This document shows, piece by piece, positions 23,556-31,818 of a stretch of DNA of 64,000 nucleotides. Numbering within the stretch: the first letter of the stretch is position 1; the number at the start of each line of letters is the position of its first letter. The notes under the pieces were generated by a model that searched no databases, was not told the origin of the DNA, and was given only the letters and a program-made list of their open reading frames with translations. Position numbers and translations under genes: made by a program. Source of the DNA: an uncultured Clostridia bacterium (GTDB lineage: Bacteria; Bacillota; Clostridia; Christensenellales; Aristaeellaceae); contig CALGBY010000064.1 of NCBI GenBank assembly GCA_937886445.1, forward strand, positions 1-64,000, written 5' to 3'.

Positions 23556-25872
23556 TCTTTTCAAAAGGCTGGCCGCGTTTCTGGTGTTCATCGCGCTCGC
23601 GGTGGGGGAATTTGCCCTGCTCGGCAGAAAGCAGGTGACCGCTCCTGTGCAGGAAAATACCGGCGCGGAGACGGAAAACGACGGCTATGCCGCCGCTCCG
23701 GCCGTGAACAGGCTGGACCTTGAAAGCAACCGGTATGTCCATCCCGCCGCGGAGGGCGGCCCGGGGCGCGAACTGTCCACAGAGGGCTTTGATAAGCTGC
23801 TGGAAAACGACCGGCTGGAATTGTGGATGAGGACGGACTGCTGCGATATCCGCGTCGTGAACAAGGAAAACGGTTATGTATGGGGCGGTATCGAGGAAAG
23901 CACGACAAAGGATCTGAACAAGCGCTGGAAAAAGGTGGCCTCCTCTCTTCTGACGGTGAATTACCTGAACAGCCAGCTTACCGAGGAAACGGCCTATCTG
24001 GCGGATGAAGGCACCGGGAAGACCTGGGAATGCGTGAACGGTGAGGTGCGTATCCACTGCACCTTCCCGGATATCGGCCTCAAGGCGGAGCTTTCGCTGA
24101 CTCTGAATGAAAACACGCTTACTGTGAGCCTGCCCGATGACGGGCTCCGTGAGGGAGCGGATTTTCCGGTCACCTCTGTCACCTTCCTTCCGTTTTTCGG
24201 CGCGGCAAGGCTGGATGAGACGAACGGCTACTTTTTCCTCCCGGACGGCTGCGGCGCGCTGATGCGTTTCACCGAGGGACGCGAGTACATCTCAAGCTTT
24301 GCAAGGCGCGTATACGGAAACGATCTCGGCATTGAAAGCGCGGATACGCTGAACGGGCTTTCCGATGTGGCGCTGAGACCGGTGGAATTTGCCGTGCCGG
24401 AGCGCGAGGTGATGATGCCGGTGTACGGCGCGGTGCACGGCGTACATGAGAATGCTTTTCTTACCGAGATCACGGGCGGGGCGGAGTATGCCCGGATCCT
24501 TGCCGACCCTGCCGCTCCGCGGCTCAATTATCACTATATCCGCACGGAATATATCTACCGTGAAGCCTATATCCAGCCCACCTCCCAGAACGGCTCGGGC
24601 GTGCGTGTGGTGCAGAGCGTGAGAAACAGCGTGGACCCCTGTCAGACCTATACCTTCCTGACCGGGGAGGACGCGGATTATTCCGGTATGGCCCGTGCCT
24701 ACCGCGCCTCTCTTGAAAAAAGAGGCGTACTGACCCGGCTGCCCGGAACGGCTTCCCCCGCGCTGTGCCTGCGTGTCATCGCGGCTGTGCGGGACCGGGG
24801 AATGCTGACCAATTCCACTGTCCTGTCCACCGGCGCCGCAAAGATCCTTGAGATCGCGGACGCGCTTGAGAAGGCGGGAGCAGGCGATACGCTGTTTGTA
24901 TTGGACGGAGCGTTTGAGGGAGGAACAGGCGGCTATGACCTGAAAAACGCTTCTCTTGAAGGGGAACTCGCGGACGGGAGCACGCTTGAGGATTTGAACG
25001 CGCGTATCTGCGCCGCCGGGGGAAGACTGCTGCTGCGTTTTGACCCGATCCGGCTCACGGAGGATCAGTATACTCTCCGGACGGATATCGCCACCCGCAT
25101 TTCTCAGCAGCCGATCGTGATCTCCGCGGAAAATGATACGCTGCTTTTTCCGGAAACCCGCTACAGGAAAAACGGACAGATCTCCCTTTGCACCGACAAC
25201 GCGCTGCGGCTTGCCGCGGAGCATGGTCTGGATTGCTGCGCGGCCGGCATAGGCGAGCTTCTGTATTCGGATCACCAGAAAAACGAGGGGCTTACCCGTA
25301 CGCAGGCCATGAACGGGCGGAAAACGCTTGCCGCTCAGGCCGGCGTTGCCGCTGTGGAAGCGCCGTACGCCTTCATGTGGGAAAATGTCCGTACGGCGTC
25401 CGGCCTGCCGATGTCCGCTTCCCAGTACCTGTATGAGACCGATACCGTGCCGTTCCTTCAGATGGTGGTCCACGGCAGTATCACACTGTACGCCCCCGCC
25501 GCGAACGAAAACGGCATGAGCACGGGAGACGCGCTGCGCTGTATCGAATACGGGCAGTATCCCTCCTTCGTCATTACGGGATCGGATAATTATACGCTGA
25601 AGGACAGCGCGCTGACGGGTGTGTATTCCAGCTGCTGGGATACCCTTGAAAGCGATGTCGCGCGCATGGCGCTCACCGTGAAAGAGGCGCTGAACGGCCT
25701 TGAAAGTACGCGTGTGATATCTCATGACGCGCTTGGCACGGGAACGGTGCGCGTGACTTACGAAAACGGTACCCGCATCTATGTCAATTACGGAACAGTC
25801 AACGCGGAAGCGGACGGATATACTGTGCCCGCGCGGGGATATCTGCGCGCCGATACGCCGGAAGCAAGATAA
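23548..25872 (+). CDS. DUF5696 domain-containing membrane-anchored protein
   Basis: A 774-residue protein with a GTG start (GAAGGAGG at 23531-23538). Residues 5-26 form a single uncleaved helix, so it is probably anchored with a large outer part. The body (about 80-770) matches what I recall as DUF5696. It contains a possible barrel (DTLFVLDGAFEGGTGGYDLK, EAPYAFMWENVRTAS, VVHGSITLYAP) and a closing beta domain (TVRVTYENGTRIYVNYG). This layout resembles glycosidases such as GH36 or GH101 relatives. Activity is therefore suspected, not shown. Transcribed with the Yip1 protein and flanked by both permease pairs. Confidence 0.7.
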   Translation: MSDLFKRLAAFLVFIALAVGEFALLGRKQVTAPVQENTGAETENDGYAAAPAVNRLDLESNRYVHPAAEGGPGRELSTEGFDKLLENDRLELWMRTDCCDIRVVNKENGYVWGGIEESTTKDLNKRWKKVASSLLTVNYLNSQLTEETAYLADEGTGKTWECVNGEVRIHCTFPDIGLKAELSLTLNENTLTVSLPDDGLREGADFPVTSVTFLPFFGAARLDETNGYFFLPDGCGALMRFTEGREYISSFARRVYGNDLGIESADTLNGLSDVALRPVEFAVPEREVMMPVYGAVHGVHENAFLTEITGGAEYARILADPAAPRLNYHYIRTEYIYREAYIQPTSQNGSGVRVVQSVRNSVDPCQTYTFLTGEDADYSGMARAYRASLEKRGVLTRLPGTASPALCLRVIAAVRDRGMLTNSTVLSTGAAKILEIADALEKAGAGDTLFVLDGAFEGGTGGYDLKNASLEGELADGSTLEDLNARICAAGGRLLLRFDPIRLTEDQYTLRTDIATRISQQPIVISAENDTLLFPETRYRKNGQISLCTDNALRLAAEHGLDCCAAGIGELLYSDHQKNEGLTRTQAMNGRKTLAAQAGVAAVEAPYAFMWENVRTASGLPMSASQYLYETDTVPFLQMVVHGSITLYAPAANENGMSTGDALRCIEYGQYPSFVITGSDNYTLKDSALTGVYSSCWDTLESDVARMALTVKEALNGLESTRVISHDALGTGTVRVTYENGTRIYVNYGTVNAEADGYTVPARGYLRADTPEAR

Positions 25873-25891
25873 ACGGAAGGAGGAGACCGGA

Positions 25892-26758
25892 ATGAAAAAA
25901 AGGCGGATCATCAACGGCTACCTGTTTGTTCTGCTGTGGATCATCGGCTTTCTTATCTTTACCTGCTGGCCGGTGATCTATTCCCTGTACCTCAGCCTGT
26001 GCAGTGTGCGCATCGTTCCGGGATCGGTGCAGACGGAATTCATCGGTATCACGAATTATCTTGACGCTTTCCGGTCGGATGTGAATTTTACGGGGCTGCT
26101 GCTTCCAAAGCTCAGGGATCTGGCGGTGTATACGCCGATGGTCGTCGTGTTCAGCCTGATCTGCGCGATGCTGCTCAACGGGAAATTCCGCTTCCGTACG
26201 GTGTTCAGAGCCATCTTCTTTATGCCCGTGGTCATGATCGGAGGACCGGTCATCAGCAATCTGATCTCCGGCAAGGCGCAGGAGGTGATCAACCCGGACA
26301 AGTTCATGATCTACCGCTTCTTTACGGAGCTGCCTCAAAGCGTCAGCTTCGCCGGAAGTCCCTTCCTGTTTATCTTTGATAACCTTGTTCTGATCCTGTG
26401 GTATTCCGGCGTGCAGATCATTCTGTTTATCGCCAGCCTTCAGAAAACGGACCGTTCCATTCTGGAGGCCGCCCGCATCGACGGTGCCTCGGGCTGGGAG
26501 ATCTTCTGGAAGATCACGCTGCCCTCTCTCAGGGGCATCACGATGATCACCACTGTTTATACAGTGGTCAATCTGGCGCAGATGGACGGGGAACTGAATA
26601 CCTATATCGCGAACTACATGTTTTCCTCAACGAAGGTGTACAGCTATTCGGCGGCAATGGCCTGGATCTATATGCTGGTGCAATTGATACTGATCCTGCT
26701 GGTGTTTATGATCCTGCATGAAAAGAAAGAAAAACCGGGAGCGGAACGGGGGAGGTGA
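25892..26758 (+). CDS. Sugar ABC transporter permease (LplB/UgpA type), pair 2
   Basis: A 288-residue permease with six helices (YLFVLLWIIGFLIFTCWPVI first). EAA loop LEAARIDGASGWEIFWKIT. ATG 25892 chosen because GGAAGGAGGAG directly precedes it; upstream in-frame codons lie within the DUF5696 gene. The stop overlaps the next gene region. Second permease set of the operon, more similar in style to LplB-like importers than to pair 1. Confidence 0.9.
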   Translation: MKKRRIINGYLFVLLWIIGFLIFTCWPVIYSLYLSLCSVRIVPGSVQTEFIGITNYLDAFRSDVNFTGLLLPKLRDLAVYTPMVVVFSLICAMLLNGKFRFRTVFRAIFFMPVVMIGGPVISNLISGKAQEVINPDKFMIYRFFTELPQSVSFAGSPFLFIFDNLVLILWYSGVQIILFIASLQKTDRSILEAARIDGASGWEIFWKITLPSLRGITMITTVYTVVNLAQMDGELNTYIANYMFSSTKVYSYSAAMAWIYMLVQLILILLVFMILHEKKEKPGAERGR

Positions 26759-26763
26759 TCGGG

Positions 26764-27696
26764 GTGAAAAAAGCAAAGCGGGCGGAGATACGGAAGCGTA
26801 CCGGATGGGAATGGCAGAGAACGCGTGTTTTCGGCGTAAAGACCGTGCGCTATATCCTTTTGCTCGCCTTCACCTTTGCCTATATTTATCCGCTGCTGTA
26901 TATGAACACGGTCAGCCTGATGGATGTGAAGGACCTGGCCAACCCGTCCGTCACATGGATCCCGAGCAGCATTTATACCGGAAATTACGAAAAAGCGCTC
27001 AAGGTGCTGAACCTCGGGAACACGCTTCCCGTATCCCTCCTGCTTTCCGCTGTGCCCGCTCTGCTGCAGACTGTGGCGGCGGGCCTGACGGGCTACGGCC
27101 TGGCAAGGTATCAGTTTCCCGGGCGGAAGGTGATCATCGTTCTGATCGTGACCACATTCTTTATTCCTCCGCAGATCACGATGATCCCGAAATATATGCT
27201 GTTCAGCAGGCTGGGGCTGCTCGAAACGCCTCTGTGCATCCTTTTGCCCGCTCTCGGCGGGCAGGGGATCAACAGCGCGATCTTCGTGCTGGTGTTCTAT
27301 CAGTTTTTTGACAGCTATCCGGTATCGCTGGATGAGGCGGCCAAGCTGGACGGCGCTTCCGACTGGACGATCTTCTGGAAGATCGCGCTGCCGGTATCGG
27401 TGCCGGCGATGATCATCAGCCTGCTGTTTTCCTTTGTATGGTACTGGAACGAAACCTATATATCCTCACTTTTCCTGAACGGCACCTGGCAATCGCTTAC
27501 GATCGCGCTGAAAAACTTCAGCTTTTCCTTCAGCAGGATGTATCCCACCGTGCCCGGCAGCATCGCGAACCAGCTGAGCGAGGGCGTTACGATGGCGGCG
27601 ACCAACATATCGATTCTGCCGCTGGCGCTGTTCTACCTGCTCGTGCAGCGGCAGTTTGTGGAAAGTGTGGATAAATCCGGCATAACCGGGATCTGA
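26764..27696 (+). CDS. Carbohydrate ABC transporter permease (LplC/MalG type), pair 2
   Basis: A 310-residue six-helix permease. TVRYILLLAFTFAYIYPLLY helix, LTGYGLARYQFPGRK loop and EAA motif LDEAAKLDGASDWTIFWK. GTG 26764 is preferred to GTG 26755 because GGAGG at 26751-26755 then has eight-base spacing. With the 25892 permease it forms the second importer channel; again there is no ATPase gene. Confidence 0.9.
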   Translation: MKKAKRAEIRKRTGWEWQRTRVFGVKTVRYILLLAFTFAYIYPLLYMNTVSLMDVKDLANPSVTWIPSSIYTGNYEKALKVLNLGNTLPVSLLLSAVPALLQTVAAGLTGYGLARYQFPGRKVIIVLIVTTFFIPPQITMIPKYMLFSRLGLLETPLCILLPALGGQGINSAIFVLVFYQFFDSYPVSLDEAAKLDGASDWTIFWKIALPVSVPAMIISLLFSFVWYWNETYISSLFLNGTWQSLTIALKNFSFSFSRMYPTVPGSIANQLSEGVTMAATNISILPLALFYLLVQRQFVESVDKSGITGI

Positions 27697-27706
27697 AAGG
27701 AGAAAT

Positions 27707-29092
27707 ATGATGCGAAAGTGGTTTGCTTTGCTGATGCTGTCGGTACTGTGCCTGAATTGCGCCCTTGCCGAAACCGGAGAGACGGTGGATGTGTATATCA
27801 GGGCGGATACGGTGCTGAACAGTGATTTTTCCGGCTTCGGTATCGAATGGGATCCTCACGCGGAATCCAGAGTGACCGACAGTGAATGGCAGACGCTGAC
27901 GGAGCGGGTGGAATACCTGCGGCCGGAGCTGGTGCGCTGCATGGTGCTGGCCAGATGGTATCTGAAGGTCTCCGGTGATACGGTGAAGGCGGATCTGGAC
28001 AATTATGAGATGCGGCGCGCGATGAAGGTATTGGACTGGTGCCAGGAGCACGGCGTCACGGTGGTCTGGGGCGACTGGGGTCCGGCCGGAAGGATGCGCT
28101 TTGACGATCGTCAATGGGCGGAGGGCATGGCCCTGTGCCTGGACAGGCTGATAAATGAAATGGGTTACACCTGCATAAAGTATGTGAATATCGGCAATGA
28201 ACCGGACGGAAGCTGGTCTGACTGCGGAAACTTCCGGCTTTACGCCGCCGGTGTGCGCAACCTGTATGCGGAGCTGGAAAAGCGCGGCCTGCTTGAGAAG
28301 GTCTCCGTTTCCGGCCCGGATGTATACGGAGAATGGAGCTGGCTGGATAAAGCGGCGGATGAGCTGGACGGTCAGCTGGGCAATTTTGACTTTCACTGGT
28401 ATCCCGATGCCGCGGGGATCGCGGCGGGAAACCCGGAGATCAGGCTGAGGAGAAAACTGAAAAACCTGTCTGATAAGCTGGGCGGAAGACATGTGTTTAT
28501 CTGTGAGACCGGCATCGCGGACGGCAAGACCGCCGCGGACCAGCAGCCGAATGTGCGGGAATTCTGGTACGGAGTCGCTCTTTCGGACGCGCTGGTGCAG
28601 TATACACGCGCAGGCATTTCCGGTGTGATCGTGTGGGACCTTGAGGATTCCATGCACCCGACCGGTAAGGAATACAAAACCTGGGGATTTTATAATATGA
28701 AGGGAGGTGAAAGCGAACAGGCGCTGCGTCCGTGGTACTACGCGTATTCTCTGCTGTGCAGGCTGTTCAGGAGCGGCATGAAAGTGCTGGCGACAGAATG
28801 CTCAGATGACTGGGGGATCCGCGTACTGGCGGCGGAGGATGAGAAAGGCGGTTTCAGTATCGTTGTTGTGAACAACAGTGATGAACCGAAAACGGTGCGG
28901 CTTTTCCTGAATGATATGAAGCCCTTTGAACAAATGTATATTTACAGGAATTTCGAATCGGACCATCCGGAAGATGAAAAAGGCTTCCCGGCAGTAAGCG
29001 AGGTACGGACAGGCGCCCTTTGCGGAACTGAAATGACGGTGGAAATGCCTACCAACGGAACTGTTTACCTGACGACCTATGAACAAAACTGA
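27707..29092 (+). CDS. Exported clan GH-A glycoside hydrolase, family uncertain
   Basis: A 461-residue enzyme with a signal peptide (KWFALLMLSVLCLNCALA). The TIM-barrel marks of clan GH-A are present: acid/base Glu165 in NIGNEPD and nucleophile Glu267 in VFICETG. A C-terminal beta domain follows (FSIVVVNNSDEPKTVRLF), as in GH30, GH39 or GH5 relatives. The start of the barrel, SGFGIEWDPH, is shared with the cytoplasmic paralogue at 30406. In a mannoside-type operon, an endo- or exo-beta-mannanase is plausible. RBS AAAGGAG; ATG 27707 or 27710. Confidence 0.72.
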   Translation: MMRKWFALLMLSVLCLNCALAETGETVDVYIRADTVLNSDFSGFGIEWDPHAESRVTDSEWQTLTERVEYLRPELVRCMVLARWYLKVSGDTVKADLDNYEMRRAMKVLDWCQEHGVTVVWGDWGPAGRMRFDDRQWAEGMALCLDRLINEMGYTCIKYVNIGNEPDGSWSDCGNFRLYAAGVRNLYAELEKRGLLEKVSVSGPDVYGEWSWLDKAADELDGQLGNFDFHWYPDAAGIAAGNPEIRLRRKLKNLSDKLGGRHVFICETGIADGKTAADQQPNVREFWYGVALSDALVQYTRAGISGVIVWDLEDSMHPTGKEYKTWGFYNMKGGESEQALRPWYYAYSLLCRLFRSGMKVLATECSDDWGIRVLAAEDEKGGFSIVVVNNSDEPKTVRLFLNDMKPFEQMYIYRNFESDHPEDEKGFPAVSEVRTGALCGTEMTVEMPTNGTVYLTTYEQN

Positions 29093-29106
29093 TGGAGGAG
29101 ACTGAA

Positions 29107-30231
29107 ATGAAGAAACTGCTGGTTCTTGCGCTGGTTATCGCGCTGCTGTCTGTGGCGGGACTTACCGCCGCTCTCGACGAGGAAAACAACGGCTATGATC
29201 TGACTGTGTATGTAAAGAACACCGCTGCCTGGGATGTCATCAACATTTACGCCTGGGACAACTATGACGGTGCTGCCACGAATCTGGAATGGGTCGAGAC
29301 CCCGATGAAGGATCTGGGCAATGGCTGGAAGGCCTATACCCTCACCGCCTACGGCAAGGATTTCTTCCTTTGCTTCCAGAACGGCGGTTCTTCCTGGACC
29401 AACGATGTGCCCGTACTGCCCGATGCCACCGAGGTGTGGCTTGATCTGAAGGCGGAAGTGAAGGCGGACCGTCAGGTGTGCCAGTATACCGAGGACCGCT
29501 TCAACTGGGAAGACGGTGTCGCTCTGACCGTGAACATGAAGAATGAGGCGGGCTGGGAGATCGTGAATATCTATGCCTGGGATAACTATGACGGCGCTGC
29601 CACCAATCTGGAATGGGTAGAAACCCCCATGGCGGATGCTGAGGAAGGCTGGAAGACCTACACCCTGACCGCCTACGGCAAGGATTTCTTCCTCTGCTTC
29701 CAGAACGGCGGATCCTCCTGGACCAATGATGTGCCCGTACTGCCCGGCATGCTTGAAGTGACCCTGGTGCTGAAGGATGAAGTGAAGGCGGACCGTCAGG
29801 TGTGCCAGTATCTGCTCAGCGAAGCCCCCGCCGAAGAAGCTGCTCCTGCTGAGGAAGCCGCTCCCGTTGAGGAAGCTGCCCCTGCTGAGGATGCCGCTCC
29901 CGCTGAGGATCGCGGAGAAGGCACCGCGCTTACCGTTTATATGAAGAACGATGCCGCCTGGGAAGTGATCAATATCTTTGCCTGGGATGATTACAACGGC
30001 GAAGCGACGGACATGGAATGGGTCGAGACCCCCATGGCGGCGGGTGAGAACGGCTGGTACAGCTTTACCCTGCACACCTGGAAGGAATTCTATCTCTGCT
30101 TCCAGAACGGCGGTTCCGTATGGTCCAATGATGTTCCTGTGGAAGCCGGTGCTTCCGAGGTGTACCTGATCATGAAGGATCAGATCAAGGGAGACCGTCA
30201 GGTGTGCCAGTATACCGAGGACAGACCGTAA
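29107..30231 (+). CDS. Exported protein made of three carbohydrate-binding repeats
   Basis: A 374-residue secreted protein without any catalytic domain. Signal peptide at 1-24 (KKLLVLALVIALLSVAGLTA). Three repeats of about 95 residues follow, each with NIYAWDNYDG or NIFAWDDYNG, LEWVETPM, FFLCFQNGGS and KADRQVCQY. Repeats 1 and 2 are nearly identical and are joined directly; an acidic Ala/Pro/Glu linker of about 30 residues separates repeat 3. The aromatic pattern resembles starch-binding CBM25/CBM26 modules. Probably a glycan scavenger or surface tether for the importers. ATG 29107 follows GGAGGAG. Confidence 0.78.
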   Translation: MKKLLVLALVIALLSVAGLTAALDEENNGYDLTVYVKNTAAWDVINIYAWDNYDGAATNLEWVETPMKDLGNGWKAYTLTAYGKDFFLCFQNGGSSWTNDVPVLPDATEVWLDLKAEVKADRQVCQYTEDRFNWEDGVALTVNMKNEAGWEIVNIYAWDNYDGAATNLEWVETPMADAEEGWKTYTLTAYGKDFFLCFQNGGSSWTNDVPVLPGMLEVTLVLKDEVKADRQVCQYLLSEAPAEEAAPAEEAAPVEEAAPAEDAAPAEDRGEGTALTVYMKNDAAWEVINIFAWDDYNGEATDMEWVETPMAAGENGWYSFTLHTWKEFYLCFQNGGSVWSNDVPVEAGASEVYLIMKDQIKGDRQVCQYTEDRP

Positions 30232-30265
30232 TAAACTGCTTACTGTTTCGGTAAAATAACTGATC

Positions 30266-30330
30266 GGGGCGGTACGGGGGAGCCTTGCTTCCTCCGTGCC
30301 GCCCTTCAGCAGGCTTCAGCCTGTTTGTTT
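30266..30330 (+). terminator. Hairpin region after the binding-repeat gene, possible partial terminator
   Basis: GGGGCGGTACGG pairs with CCGTGCCGCCC (30266-30304) with G-T pairs, then a small CAGG/CCTG stem followed by TTTGTTT. It may reduce readthrough into the next gene in a 174-base spacer. I see no convincing promoter there. Confidence 0.4.
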
Positions 30331-30405
30331 CAGGTGCTCCGGACCCGCGCTGCGGGGCGGGATCCGTTATGCTTTTTCGGATACAAATACAAAGGGGGAA
30401 ATGAG

Positions 30406-31782
30406 ATGAGCTGTTCCGCGATGCCGGAGTTGTGCTATACAGTATGCAATGAAGGAAAGGGATTCAGAAAATTCCGCGGTCTGGGGGTGCAGTGGGACCC
30501 TCACGGAGTGCATCCGGTCACGGATGAGGAATGGAAAACCATTACGGAACATGCCCGGGCAATGGATCCGGCTTTTGTGCGCCTGATGATCTATGCCCCT
30601 ACCTATTGCGCCGGAATGGGAGAGGACGGGGAGCCTGTATACCGTTTTGACAGCAACGGTGTTCAGGCGCTGCTGAGGGAACTGGACTGGCTTGAGAGCC
30701 ATCATGTGGAAACGGTACTGGGCGAATGGGAGGCTCCGGGACGCTTCGGAGGCCCCTTTGAAGGCATTGAGACCGGTGATGAGCGTTGGACGAAGATCAT
30801 CGGCGGTTTTTTGGATTATCTGATCAATGAGAAGAAGTATACCTGTATACACTATTTCAATTATATCAATGAAGCCAATTCGGAATGGTCCTGGTGCGCG
30901 GATTGGGAGAAATGGCGCAAGGGGATCCTTTCACTTCATGAGGAACTGGTAAAACGCGGTCTGGACGGAAAGATCGGGATCACCGGCCCGGACAGCGTAT
31001 GGGATGAGGAAGACGCGTGGATCCGGAACACGGCGGAGGACAAGGCTGTCCATGACCGGGTCGCGATTTATGATATCCATATGTATCCCACCATTGAAGA
31101 GATCCGCTCCGGAAAGGTGGAGGAAAAGATCCGCGCGAATCACCTGATCGCCCCGGATAAGGATTTCTATATGACAGAGGTGGGCATGCTGACCGGAAAA
31201 ACGATGGGTGATTCGCAGCCGAATGTGAAAACCTACGCGTACGGGGTGATCATGGCCGATGTGGCGGCGCAGGTCATTTCCGGCGGACTGAACGCGCTGT
31301 CCATATGGGATCTGGATGACGCGATGCACAATCAGGGCAACGGATATCCTAAAACCGATATCCGCTCGCTGAAGATGTGGGGCTTTTTCAATTCCGTTGC
31401 CGGGCGTGTTTTCGGGATGCCGGAGGAGGAAAAGCTGCGCCCGCACTTTTTCACCTGGTCTCTGATGTGCCGTCTTTTCCGTCCGGGCAGCGAGGTGCTG
31501 AAAACGGCGGGCGATACGGATATGCCGCGTATCACGGCGATGAGAAGCCCGGAGGGCAGGCTGAATATGATGCTTGTGAACCACAGTGAGAGCGGGAAAG
31601 AAACGGAGCTTCTTTTGCCTGTTCCGGATGGCACCCGCTTTACCTGTTATGTATACCGTGAGAACGGACGAAAAACAGACGGGAAGGGATATCCTCTTCC
31701 TGAGGGAACCGCTGTGTGTGAAAACGGCAGGATAAGTATGTCTGTTTTGCCGATGGAGGTTGTATTCCTCGAAGAAGAATAA
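30406..31782 (+). CDS. Cytoplasmic clan GH-A glycoside hydrolase, paralogue of 27707
   Basis: A 458-residue enzyme without a signal peptide. Barrel with acid/base Glu156 (YINEANSEW) and nucleophile Glu258 (FYMTEVGML), and a C-terminal beta domain (LNMMLVNHSESGKETELL). It shares GLGVQWDPHG, VTDEEW and SIWDLDDAMH with the exported enzyme (GVIVWDLEDSMH), so the two arose by duplication and split by location. It probably finishes oligomers after import. ATG 30406 sits after AAAGGGGG; earlier in-frame codons lack an RBS. Confidence 0.75.
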   Translation: MSCSAMPELCYTVCNEGKGFRKFRGLGVQWDPHGVHPVTDEEWKTITEHARAMDPAFVRLMIYAPTYCAGMGEDGEPVYRFDSNGVQALLRELDWLESHHVETVLGEWEAPGRFGGPFEGIETGDERWTKIIGGFLDYLINEKKYTCIHYFNYINEANSEWSWCADWEKWRKGILSLHEELVKRGLDGKIGITGPDSVWDEEDAWIRNTAEDKAVHDRVAIYDIHMYPTIEEIRSGKVEEKIRANHLIAPDKDFYMTEVGMLTGKTMGDSQPNVKTYAYGVIMADVAAQVISGGLNALSIWDLDDAMHNQGNGYPKTDIRSLKMWGFFNSVAGRVFGMPEEEKLRPHFFTWSLMCRLFRPGSEVLKTAGDTDMPRITAMRSPEGRLNMMLVNHSESGKETELLLPVPDGTRFTCYVYRENGRKTDGKGYPLPEGTAVCENGRISMSVLPMEVVFLEEE

Positions 31783-31818
31783 TATAATACCATCGATAAC
31801 GATTCGGAGGCGTACTGT

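Noticed and set aside
21840..25914. Long - strand open frames opposite the Yip1 and DUF5696 genes
   Set aside because: Same reason: low-complexity His/Arg-rich translations, no start signals, and real protein families on the other strand.
29200..30228. CRISPR-like or satellite repeats
   Set aside because: The repetition is in coding frame and reflects three protein modules, not short spaced repeats.
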